Assembly: GCA_001871325.1 (NCBI GenBank)
Contig: MNVA01000083.1
Location: 1-32,834 of the forward strand
Origin: Ignavibacteria bacterium CG1_02_37_35
GTDB lineage: Bacteria; Bacteroidota; Ignavibacteria; Ignavibacteriales; Ignavibacteriaceae
DNA length: 32,834 nucleotides
Direction: 5' to 3'
Below the pieces are notes generated by a model. The model searched no databases. It was not told the DNA's origin and saw nothing but the letters and a program-made list of their open reading frames with translations. Below, piece by piece: positions 16,617 through 24,950 of the stretch (position 1 is its first letter; every line of letters starts with the position of its first letter). Made by a program: the position numbers and the translations under genes.

Positions 16617-17948
16617 TTATTCTGTCTTTAGTAACCCCATTGCACTGAGAAGACCAAATTGTTTTAAAATGTAATTTGATTCACTAGAGATTGCATTATT
16701 GGTTGCCTGGATAAAATCTCTGTACGCCTGTTGCTGATCAATAAAAGTAGCTGCGCCGAGCGTGTAAGAATCGCGTTTTATTTGCCACGTTTCTAAAGCT
16801 GATTTTAATGCCGCTTGAGTTACTTCTAATTGTAGATTAGCGGTTTGCAAATCGAGAGCTGCATTTTTTAAATCGCTCTTTATCTGCCTTTCCAACGCGT
16901 TTAAATCTTCATTGGTGTTTTTATTTTGAACTTGAGCAGACTGCATCGAAAGTTCTGTACTCCAGCGGGAAAATATGGGAAAGCTAAAAGTTAAACCAAA
17001 ACTATACACTTTTCTGCTGAAGAGATCGCGGGGTTGAGTAGAGCTTGTTGAAAAACCGTAATTGCCGCTAAGGCTTGGCAGATAGCCGCCACGTGCAATA
17101 GATAATTGATATTCGGTATTTTCTAATTTCAATTTGGAACTTTGGTAATCGTTTCTATTTATGAGTGCCGTTTTATATAACGCATCAATATCATCAATAT
17201 TTTTTACAGATTCCGGTAAATAAGACGAATCCATTTCAAAAGAATAATCCTTCAAAATATCTTTAGATAAATAATTCAACAATGCAATCTTAGATTTTTC
17301 ATAATTATTTTTTGCCTGAAGATATGAAAGTTGAGAATTAGATGTCTGATATTCCTGCGAGTAAAGATCAACATTTGCTTTCATCTTTAGGTCAAACATT
17401 TCCTTTACTTTATTCAGCATATCTTCATTGAATTTCAAATCTGCCTCCTGGAACTTGAGGATCTTTTCGTTATTTGTAAGAACGATGAAAAGATTTACTG
17501 TTTGCAGCATTACATCCTGTCGTAATTTCTCCAAATCATATTTAGCTGATTGGAGATCGTTTTCCTTTTGATTGATAGTTGAGATGTTTGCAAGTCCGTC
17601 AAAAAGTGTAACATTTCCGCCTAGAGACATACTGTAACTTCTGGAATCTGTTTCTGTTGGACCAAGCGTTTGTGCTTCTCCGAAATAATTTATAACGGTT
17701 GCTCCTTTACTATTACTTACTCTCTGCCAGTTCCAACCACTACTAAGATTTAAAGACGGCAGCAAATTCCCATAGGCGTTTTTTACTGCTGCGTTAGAAG
17801 TTTCTAAACTATTATAACTTTTAATTACAGAAGTATTTTGATTAAGCGCAATAGTAATAGCATCGCGCAAAGTTAATTTTTCTTGTGCGTTGGTTATAAA
17901 AATCCCTGCGCAAATAAAGGCCATAATAAATATTTTGAAAAAATTCAT
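16617..17948 (-). CDS. TolC-family outer membrane channel
   Basis: A 443-residue outer membrane efflux protein. A signal peptide ends about residue 21 (FITNA-QEKLTL). The rest shows the two repeated outer membrane efflux protein halves, rich in long helices (LTLRDAITIALNQN at the start; NAALDLQTANLQLEVTQ near the end). TolC trimers form a tunnel through the outer membrane and periplasm that docks on an adaptor. It is the last gene of the minus-strand export operon, 85 bases after the permease; that gap holds a heptamer tandem repeat. Confidence 0.9.
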   Translation of the reverse strand: MNFFKIFIMAFICAGIFITNAQEKLTLRDAITIALNQNTSVIKSYNSLETSNAAVKNAYGNLLPSLNLSSGWNWQRVSNSKGATVINYFGEAQTLGPTETDSRSYSMSLGGNVTLFDGLANISTINQKENDLQSAKYDLEKLRQDVMLQTVNLFIVLTNNEKILKFQEADLKFNEDMLNKVKEMFDLKMKANVDLYSQEYQTSNSQLSYLQAKNNYEKSKIALLNYLSKDILKDYSFEMDSSYLPESVKNIDDIDALYKTALINRNDYQSSKLKLENTEYQLSIARGGYLPSLSGNYGFSTSSTQPRDLFSRKVYSFGLTFSFPIFSRWSTELSMQSAQVQNKNTNEDLNALERQIKSDLKNAALDLQTANLQLEVTQAALKSALETWQIKRDSYTLGAATFIDQQQAYRDFIQATNNAISSESNYILKQFGLLSAMGLLKTE

Positions 17949-17988
17949 CCGTTTATCTCTTTTTCTGCAAAAATATTATAATTGATTT

Positions 17989-18023
17989 AATTCCCAATTC
18001 CTAATTCCTAATTCCTAATTCCT
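17989..18023. repeat. Heptamer tandem repeat, five units
   Basis: Five tandem copies of AATTCCT on the plus strand (AGGAATT on the coding minus strand); the first unit has one change (AATTCCC). It sits in the gap between the permease and TolC-like genes. Copy number could vary by slippage and change the spacing, but it lies outside both coding regions. Confidence 0.85.
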
Positions 18024-18033
18024 GATTATTCAC

Positions 18034-19254
18034 CTATTCATATCTCAAAGCATCAATGGGATTTAATGCCGACGCTTTTCGCGCAGGGTAGAAGCCGAAA
18101 AATATTCCAATCGCTCCTGCAAACCCGAAAGCGATCATTATAATTTGAGGTTTGATGTATGCCGTTTGATCCGTGTAATGATTGAGGATATAGACCATCA
18201 AGAAAGAAAAGGCAACACCGATTAATCCGCCGGTTAAACTCAGTACGGTTGCTTCGGTTAAAAATTGAACTAAAATATCCGAAGCTCTGGCTCCGACAGA
18301 TAATCTAATTCCTATTTCTCTTGTTCTTTCAGTTACGGAAACCAGCATGATATTCATGATACCGATACCTCCGACGAGCAGTGAAACACCAGCGACTGAA
18401 GCTAACAGAATAGTTAAGATGCGTGAAGTTTCCGTTGCGGCTTCCGAAAGATCGGATTGATCGCGGATTGTAAAATCATCATCTTCCCCCGGGTTTAATT
18501 TGTGAGATTCTCTCATTATGCTTTTAAGTTCCGCAATTGTTGCCGGAATTTTATCACTCGATAAAGCGCTAACTTGTATTGAGTTAAGATGCAAATGATC
18601 TCCAGAAAGACGATCGCCCACAGTTTTTGAAGGAGCTAAAATGATATCGTCCTGACTGGTTCCTACTGCCGATTGCCCCTTCTCTTTCAGCACTCCGATT
18701 ACCTTAAAGGGAACGCTGCGAATTCTAATTTGTTGTCCGATAGGATCATCGTTCGGGAAAAGATTTTTAACTATTTCTGCACCGAGAACGCAAACTTTAG
18801 CTCTTGCCATTACATCCCGCTCGTTAAAAAACTCACCGCTCGCTAATGGCCATTGACGAATATCGAGATAATCAGGCGAGACCCCGTTAATTCGGGTAAA
18901 CCAATTACCTGCACCGCCAATTATCTGTCCGCCGGAACCGACAAGAGGGGAAACTCCTTTAATCAAGGTTGCTTCATTTTTTATTTTATCAACGTCATCA
19001 AAAGTGAATCGGTTAAATGTCCCCGAGCCTCTATTTACGCCGCCGGTGTTGGAGGCTCCCGGAGTAATAATTATTAAGTTAGAGCCGAGTGATTGGATCT
19101 GTTCTTCAACTTTTTTCTGCGCACCGTCTCCGATAGCAACCATCACTATAACCGCAGCCACCCCAATGATAATGCCCAACGCAGTGAGCAAACTCCTCAT
19201 CCTGGATTTCATAATACTTTTTGTAGCGACCTTTAAAATAATTTTAGCTTTCAT
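18034..19254 (-). CDS. MacB-type ABC transporter permease
   Basis: A 406-residue inner membrane permease of the FtsX/MacB family. There is an N-terminal membrane helix (about 20-42, LTALGIIIGVAAVIVMVAIG), a large periplasmic domain (about 45-275) and three C-terminal helices (LLASVAGVSLLVGGIGIMNIM, about 325-350, and about 370-390). MacB-like transporters move substrates from the periplasm through the TolC channel. Here the ATPase is a separate gene ending 14 bases upstream, unlike E. coli MacB, where both are fused. It is part of a complete adaptor-ATPase-permease-channel operon. Confidence 0.92.
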   Translation of the reverse strand: MKAKIILKVATKSIMKSRMRSLLTALGIIIGVAAVIVMVAIGDGAQKKVEEQIQSLGSNLIIITPGASNTGGVNRGSGTFNRFTFDDVDKIKNEATLIKGVSPLVGSGGQIIGGAGNWFTRINGVSPDYLDIRQWPLASGEFFNERDVMARAKVCVLGAEIVKNLFPNDDPIGQQIRIRSVPFKVIGVLKEKGQSAVGTSQDDIILAPSKTVGDRLSGDHLHLNSIQVSALSSDKIPATIAELKSIMRESHKLNPGEDDDFTIRDQSDLSEAATETSRILTILLASVAGVSLLVGGIGIMNIMLVSVTERTREIGIRLSVGARASDILVQFLTEATVLSLTGGLIGVAFSFLMVYILNHYTDQTAYIKPQIIMIAFGFAGAIGIFFGFYPARKASALNPIDALRYE

Positions 19255-19268
19255 CTCATTACCTTTTC

Positions 19269-20021
19269 TTATTCGGCTATTTCAGCTTCAGCAATAGCTT
19301 TTTTTAATTCTTCTTCAGCATTTAAGCGGTCTTTGATGAGCGCATCTTTAATAATTTTCCCATCGCGCATCTCGATTATTCTTTTTGCAAAAGCGGCGAA
19401 ATCCCGTTCATGAGTTACCATCACGATGGTGATCCCTTCATCATTTAATTTTTGAAAGAGATTGAATACCTCAACAGAAGTAACGCTATCTAGATTCCCG
19501 GTAGGTTCATCCGCGAGGATCAGCGCCGGCTCATTCACTAATGCTCTGGCAAGCGCTACTCTTTGTTGCTGCCCGCCGGAAAGCTGGCTGGGAATGTGAT
19601 ACATTCTATCAGCAAGTCCGACTCTTTTTAGAGCTTCAGCAGCCTGTTTCCGATGATTTTTTACTTTTTCAAATCTATCATACATTAAGGTAAGTTCTAC
19701 ATTTTCTAATGCGGTTGTACGCGAAAGCAAATTAAATCCTTGAAACACAAAACCGATTTTTTGATTTCGAATATGGGCGTATTCATTTTGAGGAAGTTTA
19801 CTTGTGTTTATTCCATCAAGGAAATAATCCCCGGAACTCGGCATGTCCAGACATCCTAACAAATTCATCAAGGTAGATTTGCCGGAACCTGAAGCTCCCA
19901 TTATTGCAACGAATTCTCCTTTTTGAATTGAGATATTTACAGACTTAAGTGCGTGCACTTCGATCTCACCGACAATATATGTTTTAGTGAGATCGACCGT
20001 TTTAATTAAAATATTTTCCAA
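19269..20021 (-). CDS. MacB/LolD-type ABC transporter ATPase
   Basis: A 250-residue ATPase when started at TTG (complement of 20019-20021). Walker [10 protein letters not shown], signature [15 protein letters not shown], Walker [13 protein letters not shown] and the switch His in VMVTHERDF are all present. It powers the downstream permease. The TTG start is supported by AAGGGA (complement of 20031-20036) just upstream and sits 16 bases after the end of the adaptor gene. The frame is open further upstream to 20132, but that would overlap the adaptor gene by 95 bases and add a tail not seen in the family. Confidence 0.9.
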   Translation of the reverse strand: MENILIKTVDLTKTYIVGEIEVHALKSVNISIQKGEFVAIMGASGSGKSTLMNLLGCLDMPSSGDYFLDGINTSKLPQNEYAHIRNQKIGFVFQGFNLLSRTTALENVELTLMYDRFEKVKNHRKQAAEALKRVGLADRMYHIPSQLSGGQQQRVALARALVNEPALILADEPTGNLDSVTSVEVFNLFQKLNDEGITIVMVTHERDFAAFAKRIIEMRDGKIIKDALIKDRLNAEEELKKAIAEAEIAE

Positions 20022-20030
20022 CGTTTTTTT

Positions 20031-20036
20031 TCCCTT
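20031..20036 (-). promoter_or_regulatory. Ribosome binding site deciding the TTG start of the ATPase
   Basis: AAGGGA on the minus strand ends 9 bases before the TTG at 20021 and follows the stop of the adaptor gene. It supports the short form of the ATPase. Confidence 0.6.
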
Positions 20037-20037
20037 G

Positions 20038-21333
20038 TTAAAATCCTCTTCCACCTGATCCACGACTCCCCATTTGAGGTTGCGGATTAAATGGATTTGC
20101 GCTTGTTGTCGAAACCGGGGTATTATCTTCAATTATTCCTGAAATAATCTTCATTCCTTCTTTTAAATTTCGTCCTCGTGCTATTTCCGTGTTTTTCCCG
20201 TCTGTTAATCCGGCGAAAAGCATACTCATTTGCAGTTTATTGTTTTCATCGAAATACCAGACTCTGTTAATGCCTTTTCTTTTACCATGATTATTGCCGC
20301 CTCCCATCATTCCACCGCCGGATTGTCTGCTGCCGCCTTGACTTTGCATTCTTTGTTTAACGCTATCGGGAAGATTTGCTAATTCTTTTTCTCTATTTTT
20401 GGTGAACTCCGCAGTCATTTCATCGGTAGGCTGAAACCTTAAAGCGGAATTAGGAAGAAGAAGTACATTTTCTCTAAAATCAACATAGAAATCAACTGTA
20501 GCCGTCATTCCGGGCAAAAGAAGTTTATTTGCATTCTCGGCATTTACAACCACCACGTAATTGACAACGTTGGAAACAACATTTGGATTCAGCCTTATCT
20601 GCGTTACTTCCCCGTCAAATTTTTTATCAGAAAATGCTTGAACAGTAAACTGAACTTTTTGCCCTTCCTTTATCTGACCAATATCGCTTTCGTCAACATT
20701 CGTTAATATGCGCATCGAAGATAGGTCTTCGGCAATCGTGAAAATAGTAGGCGCAGATAAACTTGCTGCAACTGTTTGACCCTGTTCAACGCTCCGGTTT
20801 ATTATCGTTCCGGAGATTGGAGAATAGAGATAAGCATATCCTAAGTTTAATTTGGCTCTCTCATACGCGGTAAGTGCTGACTTTAGATTGGCAAGCAAGA
20901 CCTGCACATTTGTTTTGGAAGCAATAAAATCCACCTCGTTCATAAAACTTTTTTCGAAGAGTTGTTTGTTCCTCTCGTGAACCGCAACCGCTTGATCATA
21001 TTGGGCGTTGGCTCTATCAAGACTCGATTGAGCATCTCTTACTGAAGCCGCTAAAACTACGGTATCAAGAACTGCAAGCAGCTGCCCTTTTCTAACTTGA
21101 CTGTTGAAGTCAACCAACAACCGATCAATTTTCCCGGAGACCTGCGTCCCAACATCAACAGTTTTAATAGCCTGAATTGTTCCTGAACTGCTTATAATAA
21201 CGTTTAAATCACCTTTTGTGATTTCAGCAAAAGTAAATTTTGTTGTTTTTTCATCGTCTTTAAAAAATAAAAAGTATGCAATTAACGCTATACCAATAAT
21301 GAGGATGGGAATAATGAGCGTCTTTTTTTTCAT
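20038..21333 (-). CDS. MacA/HlyD-type periplasmic adaptor
   Basis: A 431-residue membrane fusion protein linking the inner membrane transporter to the TolC channel. Residues 5-23 form a membrane anchor. A biotinyl-lipoyl-like region (TVDVGTQVSGKIDRLLVDFN, about 60-80) precedes a coiled-coil hairpin (about 100-170), a second lipoyl half (YLYSPISGTIINRSVEQGQTV) and the beta-barrel region. About residues 330-355 form a Gly/Met/Ser-rich insertion (GGGMMGGGNNHGK), and the C-terminus is also Gly-rich; these are unusual and may be flexible or metal-binding. It lies between the Spy-like gene and the ATPase gene. Confidence 0.9.
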   Translation of the reverse strand: MKKKTLIIPILIIGIALIAYFLFFKDDEKTTKFTFAEITKGDLNVIISSSGTIQAIKTVDVGTQVSGKIDRLLVDFNSQVRKGQLLAVLDTVVLAASVRDAQSSLDRANAQYDQAVAVHERNKQLFEKSFMNEVDFIASKTNVQVLLANLKSALTAYERAKLNLGYAYLYSPISGTIINRSVEQGQTVAASLSAPTIFTIAEDLSSMRILTNVDESDIGQIKEGQKVQFTVQAFSDKKFDGEVTQIRLNPNVVSNVVNYVVVVNAENANKLLLPGMTATVDFYVDFRENVLLLPNSALRFQPTDEMTAEFTKNREKELANLPDSVKQRMQSQGGSRQSGGGMMGGGNNHGKRKGINRVWYFDENNKLQMSMLFAGLTDGKNTEIARGRNLKEGMKIISGIIEDNTPVSTTSANPFNPQPQMGSRGSGGRGF

Positions 21334-21449
21334 ATCTGTTCTCTAATTCTAAGGTTAATTAATTTTAATTTAAGATGTTTCCCTACGCAAGAAATTAAGA
21401 TTAAGATGGTTTTCCTTTAATAACTGCGTAACAAAAGTTAAAAAAATGT

Positions 21450-21806
21450 TTATTGTTGTTTATTTCGTCTTTGTCCCTGCATCCGGTTTTTTCTTTCCTC
21501 AACCATTTTATTGAATTCATTTTTTTGTGCCGGTTTAAGGATTTTCGCTATCTGACTATTAGTCTCATCCATGCTTTTCATCATTTCTTCTCTCATATTA
21601 CCCATGTCTCCTGAATTTCTCATCTCCTCCCGTTTTTTTTCTGATTTTAAGAGAATCCCATCAAGTTTTTTAGTTTGATCATCGATGAGCTTTAATCTTT
21701 CTTTGTATTGTTTTATGCGCTCCTCGTGAGTCATTCGTCCTTGGGGGGATATTACTGAAGAACTTACAAAAAGAATTAACGTGAAAAAAAAGATCGCTTT
21801 GTACAT
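21450..21806 (-). CDS. Spy/CpxP-like periplasmic protein
   Basis: A 118-residue exported helical protein. A signal peptide covers about residues 1-20 (FFFTLILFVSSSVIS). The remainder is highly charged and predicted all-helical, with a late ILKPAQKNEFNKMVEERKNRM segment resembling the LTxxQ motif of Spy/CpxP periplasmic chaperone/stress sensors. It is rich in Met, Glu and Lys. It precedes the efflux operon on the same strand with a 116-base gap, so it may be the stress-responsive first gene. Family membership is by pattern only. Confidence 0.65.
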   Translation of the reverse strand: MYKAIFFFTLILFVSSSVISPQGRMTHEERIKQYKERLKLIDDQTKKLDGILLKSEKKREEMRNSGDMGNMREEMMKSMDETNSQIAKILKPAQKNEFNKMVEERKNRMQGQRRNKQQ

Positions 21807-21999
21807 TTTTATTCTCCTTAATTTTTAGTGCCTTTAAAATAGAATCTTTTTCTGAATTAATTTGACATGAGAGACGGAGAAATGGTTTAATCAGATTTTA
21901 AATTTGTTTTGTTGCATGGAAGACAAAAATCTCTATCGTGAATGTTTTTTTAACTAAATTTCACCAACTATTTTTTAAAAGATAATTTGTAGAACTAAA
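21807..21999. promoter_or_regulatory. Divergent promoter region of the export operon and the TrpF-like gene
   Basis: This 193-base gap separates divergent genes and should hold both promoters. It is AT-rich. A TAATTTG close to 21984 on the plus strand resembles a Bacteroidota -7 box but lies only about 10 bases before the start, so I do not call it. The minus-strand gene has a good ribosome site (AAGGAGA, complement of about 21814-21820). Confidence 0.4.
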
Positions 22000-22692
22000 A
22001 TGATGACAGGTTTCTCCAATTTTATTCAAGTAGCGGGAATTATTGATCCTGCCGAAGCTGAAATGTTAATCAACTGTGGAGTGAATTATCTCGGTTTTCC
22101 ATTGCGTTTACCTGTAAACAAAGAAGATTGCACTGAAGAGGAAGCTGCATCGATAATTGCTCAAACGAAAGACCGTGTAAAATCTGTTGCCATCACCTAT
22201 CTTAACCATGTCAACGAAATAATCGAATTTTGTAAAAAACTAAATGTTGAGATCATCCAGCTTCACGGCGATATTTCTATTGATGAACTTAGGAAATTGA
22301 AAACCCTTGCACCGGAGTTGAGCATTATAAAAAGCCTTGTTATGAGAGGAGGAAATATTGGTGAACTTGAAAATATCGTTTCCTCAACTCAAAAATATGT
22401 AGATGCTTTTATAACAGATACCTTTGATCCTTCAACCGGAGCGAGCGGCGCTACCGGAAAAATTCACGATTGGAAATTAAGCAAAAGACTTGTTCAACTT
22501 TCAAACAAACCGGTAATTCTCGCCGGCGGGATAAATCATTTAAATGTGTACGATGCGATGATGGAAGTTAAACCAGCAGGAGTTGATACACACACCGGCG
22601 TTGAAGGAATTGACGGACGAAAGGAATTTAATAAGGTTAAGAAATTTGTTGAAGAAGCGAAGAGAGCGTTTATTACAATAAATACAATTTAA
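22000..22692 (+). CDS. TrpF-like (phosphoribosylanthranilate isomerase family) protein lacking the catalytic Cys
   Basis: A 230-residue TIM-barrel protein clearly of the TrpF family: IIQLHGD (85-90), D139 in AFITDTF, GATGKIHDW (149-157), ILAGGIN and GVDTHTGVEG. TrpF isomerises phosphoribosylanthranilate in tryptophan synthesis, using a Cys in the N-terminal VKICG motif and a conserved Asp. The Asp is present, but the Cys position is Ala (A12 in IQVAGII). No other trp gene is in the window. It may therefore be a diverged relative with another substrate. Start: ATG 22000 or 22003. Confidence 0.75.
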   Translation: MMTGFSNFIQVAGIIDPAEAEMLINCGVNYLGFPLRLPVNKEDCTEEEAASIIAQTKDRVKSVAITYLNHVNEIIEFCKKLNVEIIQLHGDISIDELRKLKTLAPELSIIKSLVMRGGNIGELENIVSSTQKYVDAFITDTFDPSTGASGATGKIHDWKLSKRLVQLSNKPVILAGGINHLNVYDAMMEVKPAGVDTHTGVEGIDGRKEFNKVKKFVEEAKRAFITINTI

Positions 22693-22762
22693 GTGATCAT
22701 TCACCAAAAATAAATCTATAGGTTCGTAAAGAATTATTGTTTGGAACATGTTGACGATAATT

Positions 22763-22848
22763 GAATATCGAATATTGAACAAGGAATAATGAATGATAAA
22801 GTTTTTGTCCTTTGATGTTCTGTATCCCTTGTTCGGTGTTCATTATTT
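22763..22848 (+). repeat. Long imperfect hairpin built from heptamers
   Basis: The left arm is five heptamers GAATATC, GAATATT, GAACAAG, GAATAAT, GAATGAT plus AAAG (22763-22801). The right arm (22810-22848) pairs with it without gaps around an eight-base loop (22802-22809). By hand count, 26 of 39 positions are Watson-Crick pairs and 7 more are G-U pairs when read as plus-strand RNA. On the minus strand those seven would be A-C mismatches, so the structure favours plus-strand RNA. It lies between two plus-strand genes and has no T-run. Confidence 0.75.
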
Positions 22849-22936
22849 CTTCTGGTGTTGTGAGGTTGTAAAGTGAAACTCACAATAGATTATTTCGTGT
22901 TAACTGCATTAAACTTAAAATTATTTTGGAGTCTCT

Positions 22937-24847
22937 ATGTTGGAAAGAACCCTGCCCCAACTTTTTGAAGAAAGTGTGAAAAAATATTCAAAAAATATTC
23001 TCATGTGGGAAAAAACTTCCGATAAGTACGAAGGAACAACATACGTGCAGATGCAAAAACTTGTTCATCAATTTGCAGCCGGACTGCAAGTTGTAGGATT
23101 AAACAAAGGGGATCGTTCAGCCCTCATTTCTGAAGGGCGGAATGATTGGGTGATTGCTGAACTTGGTGTTCTCTTTTCAGGCGCGATCAATGTTCCTATT
23201 TCCGTTAAAGTGGATGAACCAAACGATCTAAAATTTCGTCTTGCACATTCCGGTTGTAAAATGGTGATCGTTTCAAAAAATCACCGCGCAAAAATTCAAG
23301 CAATTAAAAACGATCTTCCCGACCTTGAGAAAATAATTTTATTAGATGAAGCGAACGATCAAGACAAAGATGAGATTTCCAAAAGCGATTTGATGAAATG
23401 CGGAGAAGAATATTTAAAAAAACATCAAAAAGAGTTTGATAAAAGATGGCAATCAATTAAAGAAAATGACTACGCGAACATCTGTTATACATCTGGAACA
23501 ACCGCCGACCCGAAAGGAATAATTTTAACACATCGCAATTACACTTCGAATGTTGAACAATCTACTGCACTTCTTCCCATTCCCGAGCGTTATGTTTCGC
23601 TGCTCATCCTACCCTGGGATCATGCGTTTGCGCATACTTGCGGAATTTATACGTTAATGAAAAACGGCGCAAGCATGGCGGCAATAAAGATTGGCAAAAC
23701 TCTGATTGAAACTTTACGCAATGTTCCTTTAAACATCAAAGAAGTAAAACCATCTTTTTTATTAAGCGTTCCGTCCCTCGCAAAAAATTTCAGAAAGAAT
23801 ATTGAAAATGGAATACGCGATAAAGGGCAAAAGGTTGAAAAGCTGTTTAACGCTGCAATGAAAATGGCTTTTGATTATAACGGACTTGGCTTTGACCGCG
23901 GAAAGGGTTTAAAAAAACTAAAACTTCCTCTTTACAAGATTTACGATAAACTGATCTTCAGCAAAATAAGAGAAGGTTTTGGCGGCAGACTTGAATTCTT
24001 TATCGGCGGCGGTGCGCTTCTCGATATTGAATTGCAGCGATTTTTTTATGCCATTGGTATCCCGATGTTTCAAGGTTACGGCTTAACCGAATCGGCTCCC
24101 GTCATTTCCGCAAATGTTCCTGCGTGTCACAAACTTGGTTCGTCGGGAAAAATTGTAAAAGATCTCGAAGTAAAAATTTGTGATGATAAAGGAAATGAAC
24201 TTCCGATCGGACAAAGCGGCGAGCTTGTTGTTAAAGGTGAAAATGTGATGGCGGGATATTGGAAGAATGAAAAAGCTACGGCTGAATCACTTAAAGACGG
24301 CTGGCTGTTCACCGGAGATTTAGGATACCTTGATGCTGATGGATTCCTTTACATCCTTGGCAGATTTAAAAGTTTGCTTATTGCTAACGACGGCGAAAAA
24401 TATAGCCCGGAAGGGATAGAAGAAGCCATTACAGAAACCTCCCCATACATTGATCAGATGATGTTGTACAATAATCAATCTCCATACACAGTTGCATTGC
24501 TGGTTCCGAACAAGGAAGCTCTTTCAAGATATTTGAAAGAGCAAAATCTTAAATTCATCACAAAGGAGGGACAAACTTCGGCGTTGAAAAAGATCGAATC
24601 GGAAATTGCACAATTTAAAGAAGGAGGAAAATTTGCCGGAACATTTCCCCAGCGATGGCTTCCTTCAGCCGTTGCTGTTTTGGGGGAAGGATTTACTGAG
24701 CAGAATCATTTTATGAACAGTACTTTAAAAATGGTGCGGGGAAAGATCACCGAGTTTTATAAGAACCGGCTCGATTATCTCTTTACCGCAGAAGCTAAAG
24801 ATATCTGTAATCACCAAAACATTATGATCGTTAGCAGATTTGAATAA
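22937..24847 (+). CDS. Long-chain fatty acid--CoA ligase (AMP-forming)
   Basis: A 636-residue adenylate-forming enzyme of the FadD15/long-chain acyl-CoA synthetase type. It activates a carboxylic acid to its CoA thioester via an acyl-AMP. Motifs: P-loop YTSGTTADPKG (184-194), GYGLTESAP, and DGWLFTGDLGYLDADGFLYILGR with the hinge. The length and the insertion before GGRLEFFIGGGALL match the long-chain group. ATG 22937 follows GGAG at 22928-22931. It precedes the thiolase operon by about 100 bases and might feed acyl-CoA to it, but it could equally serve general lipid metabolism. Confidence 0.88.
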   Translation: MLERTLPQLFEESVKKYSKNILMWEKTSDKYEGTTYVQMQKLVHQFAAGLQVVGLNKGDRSALISEGRNDWVIAELGVLFSGAINVPISVKVDEPNDLKFRLAHSGCKMVIVSKNHRAKIQAIKNDLPDLEKIILLDEANDQDKDEISKSDLMKCGEEYLKKHQKEFDKRWQSIKENDYANICYTSGTTADPKGIILTHRNYTSNVEQSTALLPIPERYVSLLILPWDHAFAHTCGIYTLMKNGASMAAIKIGKTLIETLRNVPLNIKEVKPSFLLSVPSLAKNFRKNIENGIRDKGQKVEKLFNAAMKMAFDYNGLGFDRGKGLKKLKLPLYKIYDKLIFSKIREGFGGRLEFFIGGGALLDIELQRFFYAIGIPMFQGYGLTESAPVISANVPACHKLGSSGKIVKDLEVKICDDKGNELPIGQSGELVVKGENVMAGYWKNEKATAESLKDGWLFTGDLGYLDADGFLYILGRFKSLLIANDGEKYSPEGIEEAITETSPYIDQMMLYNNQSPYTVALLVPNKEALSRYLKEQNLKFITKEGQTSALKKIESEIAQFKEGGKFAGTFPQRWLPSAVAVLGEGFTEQNHFMNSTLKMVRGKITEFYKNRLDYLFTAEAKDICNHQNIMIVSRFE

Positions 24848-24885
24848 AGCATCATTTGAATTTTTTATTAGACGGTAAACAATAA

Positions 24886-24913
24886 TTGTAGTAATTTACA
24901 ACCCCTTATTTTG
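24886..24913 (+). promoter_or_regulatory. Candidate promoter of the thiolase/FdrA operon
   Basis: TTG (24886-24888), 17 bases, then TTATTTTG (24906-24913), one change from the Bacteroidota -7 consensus TAnnTTTG. It lies 37 bases before the ATG at 24951. AT-rich DNA gives such matches by chance, so this is tentative. Confidence 0.3.
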
Positions 24914-24950
24914 TACTTTGTATTTTTCATCAACTAATTACGAGGCTCTT

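Noticed and set aside
20022-20132. Longer N-terminus for the ABC ATPase
   Set aside because: It overlaps the adaptor gene, adds an atypical tail, and the TTG at 20021 has a good ribosome site.
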